Positions 8,140-16,274 of a DNA stretch of 40,277 nt are shown here, piece by piece (the stretch's first letter is position 1; every line of letters begins with the position of its first letter). Source of the DNA: an uncultured Oscillospiraceae bacterium (GTDB taxonomy: Bacteria > Bacillota > Clostridia > Oscillospirales > Oscillospiraceae); the NCBI GenBank assembly GCA_934597165.1, contig CAKTQP010000016.1, forward strand, positions 1-40,277. Direction: 5' to 3'. A program made the translations under genes and the position numbers. A model generated the notes under the pieces. That model did no database searches. It was not told where the DNA came from and saw nothing but the letters and a program-made list of their open reading frames with translations.

Positions 8140-8832
8140 TTATTCCTTTCTCGGGTCGATGTACTGGGCAGCTTCCGCGAACTGGCCATAGGTGCCGGTG
8201 GCCTTCTCCATGGCCTCTGCAGGAGCGGTGCCGTTCTTGATCATGTCCATCATCTTGCCGAGGTGGATGAATTCATAACCGATGATCTCCCGATCCTCGT
8301 TCAGCGCCAGACGGGTCACGTAACCCTCAGCCAGCTCCAGATAACGGGGGCCCTTCTCCTTGGTGGCGAACATAGTGCCCACCTGGCTGCGCAGACCCTT
8401 GCCCAGATCCTCCATGGAAGCGCCGATGGGCAGACCACCCTCGGAAAATGCGGTCTGGGTGCGGCCATAGACGATCTGCAAAAACAGCTCCCGCATGGCG
8501 GTGTTGATGGCGTCACACACCAGGTCGGTGTTCAGCGCCTCCAGGAGGGTCTTGCCGATGAGGATCTCGGAGGCCATAGCGGCGGAATGGGTCATGCCGG
8601 AGCAGCCGATGGTCTCCACCAGGGCTTCCTCGATGACGCCGTCCTTCACGTTCAGGGTCAGCTTGCAAGCGCCCTGCTGGGGAGCGCACCAGCCGATGCC
8701 ATGGGTGAGACCGGAAATGTCGGTCAGCTGCATGGCCTGCACCCACTTACCCTCTTCGGGGATGGGGGCGGGGCCGTGGTAAGCCCCTTTGGCGACGGGA
8801 CACATATTGCTCACTTCGGTTGTGTAAATCAT
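8140..8832 (-). CDS. NifU/IscU-like iron-sulfur cluster scaffold protein
   Basis: A 230-residue protein. The frame stays open upstream to 8967, but the ATG at 8832 follows AAAGGAG with good spacing and sits downstream of a strong promoter, so it is preferred. Visible features are WCAPQQGACKLTLNVKDGVIEEA and GCSGMTHSAAMASEILIGK with Cys77, matching the NifU N-terminal fold in which conserved cysteines hold a transient cluster. There is no C-terminal NFU domain and no adjacent cysteine desulfurase. It is longer than classical IscU (about 130 residues), the extra part being C-terminal. It is the first gene of a two-gene operon with the GGGtGRT protein. Role in cluster assembly is inferred from fold only. 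Confidence 0.8.
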   Translation of the reverse strand: MIYTTEVSNMCPVAKGAYHGPAPIPEEGKWVQAMQLTDISGLTHGIGWCAPQQGACKLTLNVKDGVIEEALVETIGCSGMTHSAAMASEILIGKTLLEALNTDLVCDAINTAMRELFLQIVYGRTQTAFSEGGLPIGASMEDLGKGLRSQVGTMFATKEKGPRYLELAEGYVTRLALNEDREIIGYEFIHLGKMMDMIKNGTAPAEAMEKATGTYGQFAEAAQYIDPRKE

Positions 8833-8922
8833 TTGCGAAACGCTCCTTTGCTCTTCAAAAATAGAATCAAGGCGAAAACTGCCACCCGGACAGAGGGTGG
8901 TCAGTCTGTGTTCATTCCATTT

Positions 8923-8951
8923 ATTATAGTATAGCCGCCTGCAATATTCAA
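8923..8951 (-). promoter_or_regulatory. Promoter of the scaffold-GGGtGRT operon
   Basis: On the minus strand: TTGAAT (8946-8951), 17-bp spacer, TATAAT (8923-8928). The leader of about 85 nt holds a small hairpin (CCACCC / GGGTGG, 8882-8900). The AT-rich stretch 8952-9050 upstream shows no gene. Confidence 0.75.
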
Positions 8952-9050
8952 TGCGTCCGCCTTGCATAGAGGGCGGTTTCGGAAAGAAAATTTACGAAAG
9001 TTTTTTCTTTTTTCAAAACCATCCTTCAAAACGCCCCAAACACGCAGAAC

Positions 9051-9086
9051 ACCCGCCCTCCGGCAGCGCTGCGCAGGGGGACGGGT
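9051..9086 (-). terminator. Probable terminator of the purF operon
   Basis: Hairpin ACCCG-CCCTC / CAGGGG-A-CGGGT with one bulge, 16 bp beyond the purF stop. The T content downstream on the minus strand is moderate rather than a clean run. Confidence 0.5.
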
Positions 9087-9102
9087 GCAGGTTGGTTTAG
9101 GG

Positions 9103-10536
9103 TCAGTTTTTCTCCTTGTTCCGGGCGGAGAGGGGACGCTCGAAGCGATCCTTCTGGGTGCTCTCAGGCACGGTGGTGGGGTAGTTGCCGTCGAAGCAGG
9201 CGGAGCAGAAATGGCCGTCGCCGATGAGGTGGCACAGATCCTTGGTGGGCAGATAGCCCAGGCTGTCCGCACCGATGATGTCGGCGATCTCCGGAATGGT
9301 TCGGTGACAGGCGATGAGGTGGTCGCGGGAGTCGATGTCGGTGCCGTAGTAGCAGGGGTTCAGGAAGGGGGGCGCGGAGACCCGCATATGGACTTCCTTG
9401 GCACCTGCGTCCCGCAGCAGCCCAATAATTTGCCCACTGGTGGTACCGCGCACAATGGAGTCGTCGATGAGCACCACCCGCTTCCCCTGCACCGTCTCCG
9501 GGATGGGATTGAGCTTGATGCGCACCTGGTCGATGCGCTGATCCTGACCGGGGGAGATGAAGGTGCGGCCGATGTACTTGTTCTTGATGAAGCCCATGCC
9601 GTAGGGGATGCCGGATTCCTGGGCATAGCCCAAAGCCGCGTCCAACCCGGAGTCGGGCACGCCCACCACCACGTCGGCGTCCACCGGGTGCTCCTTGGCC
9701 AAAATGGCACCGGCGCGGAGCCGGGCGGCGTGGACGGAGACTTGGTCGATGATGGAGTCGGGACGGGCGAAATAGATGTACTCAAAGATGCAGGGAGTGC
9801 GGGGTGCGGTGCCGCAGTGGCACTGGTTGGAGTGGACGCCCCGCTCGTCGAAGACCAGGATTTCACCGGGCTTCAAATCCCGAATCATATGGGCACCGGC
9901 AGCAGACAGAGCGCAGCTCTCGGACGCCACCACATAGGTGCCATCCGCCGTCTGACCGTAACAGAGTGGGCGGAAGCCGTGGGGGTCACGAGCCGCCAGC
10001 AGCTTGGTGGCGGACATGAGCACCAGGGAGAAGGCACCTTCCAGCCGGTACATGGCCTGACAGAGGGCGTCCTCGATAGAGGGGGTCTTCAGGCGCTCCT
10101 GGGTGACGATGTAGGCGATGATCTCCGTGTCGCTGGTGGAGTGGAAGATAGCGCCGTTCAGCTCCAGCTCACTGCGCAGCTGGAAGGCATTGCTCAGGTT
10201 GCCGTTGTGTGCCAACGCCAGCTTGCCCTTCTGATGGTTGACCTGGATGGGCTGGCAGTTGTTCCGGTTGTTGGCGCCGGTGGTGCCGTAGCGGACGTGC
10301 CCCACCGCCATGGTGCCGTCGGGGAAGTGGTTCATGACGTCCTTGGTGAGCACGTCGCTGATGAGTCCCAGATCCTTGTGGGAGTAGAAGAGTCCGTCGT
10401 CACAGACCACGATGCCGCAGCTCTCCTGCCCCCGGTGCTGGAGGGAGTAGAGGCCGTAATAGGTGGTGCTGGCCACCGAGGTGGTCTCCGGGGCGTAGAC
10501 GCCAAAGACGCCGCACTCTTCGTGAAGTTCTTTCAT
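9103..10536 (-). CDS. purF: Amidophosphoribosyltransferase (glutamine PRPP amidotransferase)
   Basis: A 477-residue enzyme of the B. subtilis type. It starts MKELHEE-C, so a short propeptide is probably removed to expose catalytic Cys8 of the N-terminal glutaminase domain (CGVFGVYAP, LQHRGQESCGI). The C-terminal PRPP-binding loop is VVLIDDSIVRGTTSG. Cysteines in TPCIFEYIYFARPDS and in HFCSACFDG near the C-terminus match the ligands of the structural 4Fe-4S cluster. It makes 5-phosphoribosylamine, the first step of purine synthesis, using glutamine. The ATG behind AGGAGG is preferred over an upstream in-frame extension. It is the last gene of an operon with the glutamine synthetase homologue and the ANTAR regulator, placing glutamine formation and use together. 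Confidence 0.95.
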   Translation of the reverse strand: MKELHEECGVFGVYAPETTSVASTTYYGLYSLQHRGQESCGIVVCDDGLFYSHKDLGLISDVLTKDVMNHFPDGTMAVGHVRYGTTGANNRNNCQPIQVNHQKGKLALAHNGNLSNAFQLRSELELNGAIFHSTSDTEIIAYIVTQERLKTPSIEDALCQAMYRLEGAFSLVLMSATKLLAARDPHGFRPLCYGQTADGTYVVASESCALSAAGAHMIRDLKPGEILVFDERGVHSNQCHCGTAPRTPCIFEYIYFARPDSIIDQVSVHAARLRAGAILAKEHPVDADVVVGVPDSGLDAALGYAQESGIPYGMGFIKNKYIGRTFISPGQDQRIDQVRIKLNPIPETVQGKRVVLIDDSIVRGTTSGQIIGLLRDAGAKEVHMRVSAPPFLNPCYYGTDIDSRDHLIACHRTIPEIADIIGADSLGYLPTKDLCHLIGDGHFCSACFDGNYPTTVPESTQKDRFERPLSARNKEKN

Positions 10537-10570
10537 AAATATCTCCTCCTGAATCGTCCATTCCAGACGC

Positions 10571-11155
10571 TCACGCATAGATTTTGATGATCTCCTCTGC
10601 CACTTTTTTCTTAGAAACGCGGCTGTCCATGGCCTGCTTCTCCAACCGATGCTGTGCGTCGGCCTCGGAGATGCCCTCGTGCTCGATGAGCAGCCACTTG
10701 GCACGGTTGAACAATCGGATTTCCGAAATCTTGTCTTCCACCGTAGCCTGTTTCGCCTCCATCATCCGCAGCCGTTCCCGCATGGTACACATGACCCGCA
10801 GGGACTGCGCCACCATCTGGGTGGAGGTGGGTTTGGAGACCGCCAGGACGCCGTGCTCCATGACCTTGCCGTACACTTCCGGGTAGCGGTCATTTTTCAC
10901 GAACAGGAGCACGATGGCGCTGCTCTTGGCGCTGACGTCGATGGCGAAGCGGGTGCCGAATTCGTCCCGCAGGGGGGTGTTGATGATGATGAGGTCATAA
11001 GTCTTCTCTACCAGCGCTCGTCTGGCGCTGCTGATGCTGGTGACGGTGGTCACCGGCCAGTATTCCGTCATAGGGAGCATGGGTTGCAGGGAAGTGAGGA
11101 AGCTGCCGGAAGCGGATACTAAGAGAACGCTGTAGGTACGTTCACGAAAAACCAA
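10571..11155 (-). CDS. ANTAR-domain response regulator with a pseudo-receiver domain
   Basis: A 194-residue protein with a TTG start 8 bp behind AAAGGAGGG. Residues 5-120 look like a receiver fold (YSVLLVSAS, YDLIIINTPL, SAIVLLFVKND, GVLAVSKP), but the usual phospho-acceptor Asp after the DLII strand reads Asn, so phosphorylation there is unlikely. A coiled stretch leads into a C-terminal ANTAR domain (KISEIRLFNRAKWLLIEHEGISEADAQHRLEKQAM shortened: see IRLFNRAKWLL and EADAQHRLEKQAM). ANTAR domains bind paired RNA hairpins and prevent transcription termination, often at nitrogen genes (family knowledge). Its place between the glutamine synthetase homologue and purF, with a terminator-like leader in front of the operon, suggests autogenous antitermination. 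Confidence 0.85.
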   Translation of the reverse strand: MVFRERTYSVLLVSASGSFLTSLQPMLPMTEYWPVTTVTSISSARRALVEKTYDLIIINTPLRDEFGTRFAIDVSAKSSAIVLLFVKNDRYPEVYGKVMEHGVLAVSKPTSTQMVAQSLRVMCTMRERLRMMEAKQATVEDKISEIRLFNRAKWLLIEHEGISEADAQHRLEKQAMDSRVSKKKVAEEIIKIYA

Positions 11156-11191
11156 GGGGCTCCCTCCTTTATAAGATGTTATCCATAGGCT

Positions 11192-12409
11192 TTACACTTG
11201 ACTGCAATAAGCGGAGATGAGCTCCTTGGGGAAATGCTCATGCACAAATTCGCTGAACACCATCATGCACTGGGCAGACGTCAGGTTGGTGGGCAGCTTC
11301 TGATACTGCTCCAGCACCTCCGGCGGCGCGGTATGCAGGTTCACGTCCGCCGGTTCCGGCAGAGGCAGCTCCCACTCGATGCCGTGGAGACCGGCGTAGA
11401 TGAGGGCGGCGAAGGCCAGGTAGGGGTTGGCGGTGGAGTCCGGCGAACGCAGCTCCGCCCGGCGATATTCCCCTTCGGCCGCCGGGATGCGGATGAGCTG
11501 GGAGCGGTTCTCCGACGACCAGGAGATGTAGCCGGGGGCTTTGTTGCCGCCCAGACGGTCGTAGGAATTGTGGCAGGGGTTTAAGAATAAGGTGATGTCC
11601 GGAATCTTTTGCATGATACCGGCGATGACGTAGGGGATGACGTCCCGCCCGTCCTTGGACTTCACCGAGAAGTTGATGTGCATCCCGCTCCCCGGCTGGT
11701 CGGGCAGGGGCTTGGGGGAGAAGTCGGCGCACAGCCCGTTCCGGTCGGCCACCGTGCGGACGACGGCGGAGAAGGTGACGGCGTTGTCGGCGGCGGTCAC
11801 CGGGTCGGAGTAGCGGAAGTCGATCTCATTCTGCCCGTGCCCCTCCTCGTGGTGGGAGCTCTCCGGCTGAATGCCCATCTGCTCCAGCATCAGGCAGACC
11901 TCCCGCCGGACGTTCTCCCCCTTGTCCGCCGGGGCGATGTCCATGTAGCTGGCGTTGTCGTAGGGCACCTTGGTGGGGTTGCCGTGCTCGTCGGTCTGGA
12001 ACAGGTAGAACTCCATCTCGGAGCCGAAGGCGAAGGAATAGCCCTTGGCCTCCGCCTCTGCCACCGCTTTCTTCAGGATAGCGCGGCTGTCCGAGGGGAG
12101 GGGGGTGCCGTCGGGATAGGTCACGTGGCAGAACATCCGCACCACGCTGCCGATCTCCGGCCGCCAGGGGAGAGCCACCAGAGTGGTGGGGTCGGGGTGG
12201 AGGAACAGGTCAGAGCGCACCTCGCCGCCGAAGCCGGCGATGGCGGAGGCGTCGAAGGCGATGCCGGTGGAGAACGCCTTGGGCAGCTCACTGGGGAGGA
12301 TGGCGATGTTCTTCTGTCGTCCAAAAATATCGCAGAAGGCCAGGCGGATGAACTTCACTTCCATCTCGCTGACGTACTGCATCACTTCTTCAGCGGAATA
12401 ATTTCTCAT
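11192..12409 (-). CDS. glnA: Type I glutamine synthetase homologue, compact form
   Basis: A 405-residue protein with the N-terminal beta-grasp (EMEVKFIRLAFCDIFGRQK, FDASAIAGF) and catalytic GS domain (GSEMEFYLF, GQNEIDFRY, GSGMHINFS, NRSQLIRIP). The family makes glutamine from glutamate, ammonia and ATP. Differences from standard type I enzymes: it is about 40 residues shorter and lacks the usual C-terminal segment; the active-site flap that normally reads GYEAP reads GGNKAP, losing the flap Glu; and the adenylylation tyrosine of NLYxLPPE is His (NLHTAPPE). The last is usual for Firmicutes, while the flap change leaves the reaction less certain (a GS-like ligase is possible). It is the first gene of the operon with the ANTAR regulator and purF. 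Confidence 0.85.
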   Translation of the reverse strand: MRNYSAEEVMQYVSEMEVKFIRLAFCDIFGRQKNIAILPSELPKAFSTGIAFDASAIAGFGGEVRSDLFLHPDPTTLVALPWRPEIGSVVRMFCHVTYPDGTPLPSDSRAILKKAVAEAEAKGYSFAFGSEMEFYLFQTDEHGNPTKVPYDNASYMDIAPADKGENVRREVCLMLEQMGIQPESSHHEEGHGQNEIDFRYSDPVTAADNAVTFSAVVRTVADRNGLCADFSPKPLPDQPGSGMHINFSVKSKDGRDVIPYVIAGIMQKIPDITLFLNPCHNSYDRLGGNKAPGYISWSSENRSQLIRIPAAEGEYRRAELRSPDSTANPYLAFAALIYAGLHGIEWELPLPEPADVNLHTAPPEVLEQYQKLPTNLTSAQCMMVFSEFVHEHFPKELISAYCSQV

Positions 12410-12439
12410 ATCATTGCCTCTTTCACGCAGTAGGGTTGG

Positions 12440-12495
12440 AAAAAGAGAAGACGTCCGCAGGGAAAAAAGGGCGCACTTCTCCTGTTGGAACGTCT
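12440..12495 (-). promoter_or_regulatory. Terminator-like structure in the glnA leader, possible ANTAR target
   Basis: On the minus strand AGACGTTCC pairs with GGACGTCT (one bulged base), with CAGG / CCTG pairing inside, followed by TCTCTTTTT. It lies wholly between the predicted transcription start (about 12504) and the glnA ATG. Such a structure fits attenuation. I could not find a convincing pair of six-base-loop hairpins typical of ANTAR targets. Confidence 0.5.
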
Positions 12496-12510
12496 CTGTT
12501 CATGTAAAAT

Positions 12511-12539
12511 ATCATACGCTATCGACAGGATTTTGTCAA
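12511..12539 (-). promoter_or_regulatory. Promoter of the glnA-ANTAR-purF operon
   Basis: Minus strand TTGACA (12534-12539), 17-bp spacer, TATGAT (12511-12516): a near-consensus sigma-A promoter giving a leader of about 95 nt. Confidence 0.8.
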
Positions 12540-12614
12540 TGAAATGGGGGAAAGCCGTGGGATTTCGGCGATTTGTACCAGGGAAAAAGTGACGAAAAGG
12601 GGAAAGATGTCGGT

Positions 12615-12697
12615 TTTACAGGTGATTTTGCCCATCTGCGATTTTACACGCATTTTACACAATGCCGCTTTTCCATTTTACATTGCATCCGTATCAT
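12615..12697 (+). promoter_or_regulatory. pst promoter with PhoP-box-like TTTACA repeats
   Basis: TTTACA occurs at 12615, 12643, 12654 and 12677. The pair 12643/12654 is exactly 11 bp apart and 12677 is 23 bp further. B. subtilis PhoP boxes are TT(A/T/C)ACA hexamers at about 11-bp spacing upstream of a -10 with a poor -35 (family knowledge). A TATCAT at 12692-12697 is the best -10, leaving a leader of about 60 nt. This predicts induction by phosphate starvation. Confidence 0.6.
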
Positions 12698-12761
12698 AGG
12701 CCATGTCGAAAGGACATACAGCAAGGAAAACAAAAGCTACTTTGAAAAGGAGATTTTAACA

Positions 12762-13640
12762 ATGAAGAAAAGACTTCGTCTGGTATTCGCCGCCCTCATG
12801 GCACTGTCCATGATCGCCGGCTGCGGTGCAAGCAACAGCGGCAGCAAGGACGCCGCTCAGGACACCAGCGCCGCCCCCTCCACCTCCGCTCAGACCTCTG
12901 CCGCCGCCTCCGGCACTGTGGCCACCGACGGCTCCACCTCCATGGAAAAGGTCATCGGCGCCCTGGGTGAATCCTTCATGAAGAACAACGAAGGCGTCAC
13001 CTTCACCTACAACCCCACCGGCTCCGGCTCCGGCATCACCGCAGTCTCCGAAGGCCGCTGCGACATCGGCCTGTCCAGCAGAAGCCTGAAGGACGAAGAG
13101 AAGAGCGCTGGCCTGACCGAGACCACCCTGGCTCTGGACGGCATCGCCATCATCGTCAACCCCCAGAACAAGGTGGAAGACCTGGACATCGAGACCATCG
13201 GCAAGATCTACACCGGTGAGATCACCAACTGGAAGGACGTCGGCGGCGACGACGCAGAGATCGTCCTCATCGGCCGTGAAGCTGGCAGCGGCACCCGCGA
13301 CGGCTTCGAATCCATCACCAAGACCGAAGACAAGTGCAAGTACGGTCAGGAACTGACCTCCACCGGCGACGTCATCACCACCGTCAGCCAGAACCCCAAC
13401 GCCATCGGCTACGCCTCCCTGGCAGCCGTCAAGGATAACGTCAAGGCCCTGTCCGTCGGCGGCGTAAAGCCCACCGAAGCCACCGTCAAGGACGGCACCT
13501 ATGTGGTACAGCGTCCCTTCGTCCTGGTCACCAAGGACGGCAAGGCTCTGTCTGACACCGCTCAGAAGTTCTTCGACTATGTCACCTCCGCTGACGCCTC
13601 CCAGATCATCTCCGACGCCGGTGCAGTGCCCGTCAAGTAA
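12762..13640 (+). CDS. pstS: Phosphate ABC transporter substrate-binding lipoprotein
   Basis: A 292-residue lipoprotein. An upstream in-frame extension exists, but the ATG here has AAAAGGAG 9 bp before it and begins a clear signal peptide (MKKRLRL, hydrophobic core, lipobox MIAGC, Cys21). After a Ser/Thr/Ala linker comes the phosphate-binding fold: TDGSTSMEKVIGALGE, TGSGSGITAVSEGRCDIGLSS shortened to GSGSGI and DIGLSSR, and REAGSGTRDGFE, the anion-binding loop. It captures inorganic phosphate outside the membrane and delivers it to PstCAB. The short length (about 290) is typical of Firmicutes PstS. Confidence 0.94.
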   Translation: MKKRLRLVFAALMALSMIAGCGASNSGSKDAAQDTSAAPSTSAQTSAAASGTVATDGSTSMEKVIGALGESFMKNNEGVTFTYNPTGSGSGITAVSEGRCDIGLSSRSLKDEEKSAGLTETTLALDGIAIIVNPQNKVEDLDIETIGKIYTGEITNWKDVGGDDAEIVLIGREAGSGTRDGFESITKTEDKCKYGQELTSTGDVITTVSQNPNAIGYASLAAVKDNVKALSVGGVKPTEATVKDGTYVVQRPFVLVTKDGKALSDTAQKFFDYVTSADASQIISDAGAVPVK

Positions 13641-13710
13641 TCAGAACCCATCAACTGAAACATAAAATCCTGCCAGGCATCTAACGCCTATCAGCAGCAT
13701 GAGTCAAACG

Positions 13711-13740
13711 GAGGCGGCTGGCAACCCAGCCGCCTCTTTT
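13711..13740 (+). terminator. Hairpin terminator after pstS, probably partial
   Basis: Perfect 11-bp stem (GAGGCGGCTGG / CCAGCCGCCTC), four-base loop, TTTT. It lies between pstS and the rest of the pst genes, so partial read-through would give more PstS than transporter. A short direct repeat, TGTGTATT twice (13751-13767), follows. No second promoter is obvious. Confidence 0.75.
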
Positions 13741-13784
13741 CTATCCAATGTGTGTATTGTGTGTATTAGGACGAGGGAATCGTT

Positions 13785-14654
13785 ATGAAAAACAAGAAAC
13801 AACTCTTTGAGAACATCGTCCACGGCATCTTCCTCATCTTAGGCCTTATCGCCGTGGCTTGTGTCCTCATGATCACCATATATCTGGTCATCTCCGGCAT
13901 CCCGGCCATCCGGAAGATCGGACTGGTGCCCTTCCTCTTCGGCACCACCTGGGCATCCACCGCAGCGGAACCCTCCTACGGCATCCTGCCCTTCATCCTG
14001 ACCAGCGTCTACGGCACCGCCGGGGCCATCGTCATCGGCGTGCCCGTCGGCTTCCTCACCGCGGTGTATCTGGCCAAATTGGCGCCCCCCAAGGTGAAAG
14101 CCGTCCTGGAAGCCGCCGTCAGCCTCCTGGCTGGCATCCCCTCTGTGGTCTACGGCCTGGTGGGTATGCTCATCCTGGTGCCTGGCATCCGCATCCTCTT
14201 CCACATCCCCGACGGGGCAAGCCTGCTGGCCGCCATCATCGTGCTGGCCATCATGATCCTGCCCTCCATCATCAAGGTCTCCGTCACCGCTCTGGAGGCC
14301 GTCCCCCAGGAGTACGAGGACGCATCCCTGGCTCTGGGCGCCACCCCCATCGAGACATATTTCAAGGTCTCCGTCCCCGCCGCCAAGAGCGGCATCGCAG
14401 CCGCTGTGGTGCTGGGCGTGGGGCGTGCCATCGGCGAAGCCATGGCAGTCATGATGGTCTCTGGCAACGTGCCCAATATGCCGGGCATCTTCACCAGCGT
14501 CCGGTTCCTGACCACCGCCGTGGCCAGCGAGATGTCCTACTCCGCAGGACTCCAGCGTCAGGCGCTGTTCTCCATCGCCCTGGTGCTCTTCCTGTTCATC
14601 ATGCTCATCAACGCCACACTGAACTTCTTCTTGAAGCGGGATAAGGAGGGCTGA
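13785..14654 (+). CDS. pstC: Phosphate ABC transporter permease PstC
   Basis: A 289-residue membrane protein with about six hydrophobic segments. The MetI-type cytoplasmic EAA loop reads EDASLALGATPIETYFKVSVP, starting with the expected acidic-x-A pattern and ending in the conserved Val-x-x-Pro; the segment AGIPSVVYGLVGM is characteristic of Pst permeases. It pairs with PstA to form the channel for phosphate. It lies 3 bp before pstA. The ribosome binding site (GAGGGA) is modest. Confidence 0.93.
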   Translation: MKNKKQLFENIVHGIFLILGLIAVACVLMITIYLVISGIPAIRKIGLVPFLFGTTWASTAAEPSYGILPFILTSVYGTAGAIVIGVPVGFLTAVYLAKLAPPKVKAVLEAAVSLLAGIPSVVYGLVGMLILVPGIRILFHIPDGASLLAAIIVLAIMILPSIIKVSVTALEAVPQEYEDASLALGATPIETYFKVSVPAAKSGIAAAVVLGVGRAIGEAMAVMMVSGNVPNMPGIFTSVRFLTTAVASEMSYSAGLQRQALFSIALVLFLFIMLINATLNFFLKRDKEG

Positions 14655-14657
14655 GCC

Positions 14658-15521
14658 ATGAAAACCAAACACATTTCCCCCCAGCGCAAGGCGTACATCG
14701 CCCTCATGCGCACCCTCATGGCCATCGCCGCCATCCTCACCGGTGCCCTGGTGCTCTTCCTCATCGTCTACGTGCTGGCCAAGGGCGTGCCCAACATCTC
14801 TTGGGAACTGCTCTCCACCTCCCCCAGCTACCTGTCCGATAAGATCGGCATCCTGCCGGACATCCTCAACACCATCTACATCGTCATCGCCACCCTGGTC
14901 ATCGTCCTGCCCGTGGGCGTGGGCGCTGCCATCTACCTGACCGAGTACGCCTCCGGCAAAAAGGTGGTCGCCATCATCGAGTACGCCGCCGAGACCCTCT
15001 CCGGCATCCCTTCCATCATCTATGGCCTGGTAGGCATGCTGTTCTTCTGTCAGTTCCTGGATATGCAGACCTCTCTGCTGGCCGGCGCCCTGACCCTGGT
15101 CATGATGAACCTGCCCACCATCATGCGCACCACTCAGGAGAGCCTCAAGACTGTTCCCCAGAGCTATCGGGAAGGCGCCTTCGGCCTGGGCGCAGGCAAG
15201 TGGCGGGTCATCCGCACGGTGGTGCTGCCCGGCTGCGTGGACGGCGTTATCACCGGCTGCATCCTGGCCGTGGGCCGTATCCTGGGCGAGTCCGCCGCCC
15301 TGCTGTTCACCGCTGGCTTTGCCCACGCCCTGAACGGCTTCTGGGAAGGGCTGAACAGCGCAGGCGCTACCCTCACCGTGGCACTGTACGTGTATGCCAA
15401 GGAACAGGGTGACTTCGACACGGCCTTCGCCATCGCCGCCATCCTCATGGTGATGACCCTGGTCATCAACCTGGCCGCCACCTTGGTAGAGAGACATTTC
15501 AGGAGGAAGAAAGAACTATGA
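14658..15521 (+). CDS. pstA: Phosphate ABC transporter permease PstA
   Basis: A 287-residue membrane protein with about six hydrophobic segments, paralogous to PstC. It carries the same LSGIPSIIYGLVGM segment and an EAA loop (REGAFGLGAGKWRVIRTVVLP). It overlaps the pstB start by four bases (ATGA), so translation of the two is probably coupled. Confidence 0.93.
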   Translation: MKTKHISPQRKAYIALMRTLMAIAAILTGALVLFLIVYVLAKGVPNISWELLSTSPSYLSDKIGILPDILNTIYIVIATLVIVLPVGVGAAIYLTEYASGKKVVAIIEYAAETLSGIPSIIYGLVGMLFFCQFLDMQTSLLAGALTLVMMNLPTIMRTTQESLKTVPQSYREGAFGLGAGKWRVIRTVVLPGCVDGVITGCILAVGRILGESAALLFTAGFAHALNGFWEGLNSAGATLTVALYVYAKEQGDFDTAFAIAAILMVMTLVINLAATLVERHFRRKKEL

Positions 15522-16273
15522 GCGATATTATCACCGTGAAAGATCTGTGTCTGTGGTACGGAAGCCACAAGGCATTGAAGGATATCAACATCAACATCCC
15601 CGACCAGAGCATCACCGCCCTCATCGGCCCCTCCGGCTGCGGCAAATCCACCTTTTTGAAGACCCTGAACCGGATGAACGACCTGATCCCCGACGTCAAA
15701 ATTACCGGCGACGTCCGCTATCAGGGCAAGGACATTTTTGGCGCAGACGTGGACGTGAGCCAGCTCCGCCGAGAGATCGGCATGGTCTTCCAGAAGCCCA
15801 ACCCCTTCCCCATGAGCATCTACGACAACATCGCCTACGGCCCCCGTACCCACGGCATCAAGAACAAAGCGCAGCTGGATGAAATTGTAGAGCGCTCCCT
15901 GCGGGACGCCGCCATCTGGGACGAGGTGAAGGACCGTCTGAAGAAGAACGCCCTGGGCCTCTCCGGCGGTCAGCAGCAGCGACTCTGTATCGCCCGCGCC
16001 CTGGCCGTCGAGCCCAACGTCCTCCTCATGGACGAACCCACCAGCGCGCTGGACCCCATCTCCACCTCCAAGATCGAAGAGCTGGCCATGGAGCTGAAGG
16101 AAAAGTACACCATCGTCATCGTCACCCACAATATGCAGCAGGCCGTCCGTATCTCGGACAACACCGCCTTCTTCCTGCTGGGCGAGCTGGTGGAGTACGA
16201 CAACACCGAAAAGCTGTTCTCCACGCCGGAGGATAAGCGCACCGAAGATTACATCACCGGGAGGTTTGGTTGA
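15518..16273 (+). CDS. pstB: Phosphate ABC transporter ATP-binding protein
   Basis: A 251-residue cytoplasmic ATPase with every site intact: Walker A GPSGCGKST (residues 37-45), Q-loop GMVFQKPNPFP, signature LSGGQQQRLCIARALA, Walker B VLLMDEPTSALDP and switch His in VTHNM. The KTLNRMNDL and QKPNPFPMSIYDN segments are specific to PstB. It drives phosphate import through PstCA. GGAGGAAG lies 8 bp before the ATG. Confidence 0.96.
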   Translation: MSDIITVKDLCLWYGSHKALKDININIPDQSITALIGPSGCGKSTFLKTLNRMNDLIPDVKITGDVRYQGKDIFGADVDVSQLRREIGMVFQKPNPFPMSIYDNIAYGPRTHGIKNKAQLDEIVERSLRDAAIWDEVKDRLKKNALGLSGGQQQRLCIARALAVEPNVLLMDEPTSALDPISTSKIEELAMELKEKYTIVIVTHNMQQAVRISDNTAFFLLGELVEYDNTEKLFSTPEDKRTEDYITGRFG

Positions 16274-16274
16274 T

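Noticed and set aside
13751..13767. TGTGTATT direct repeat as an attachment or regulator site
   Set aside because: Two copies of an 8-mer in AT-rich intergenic DNA are too weak to support a call.
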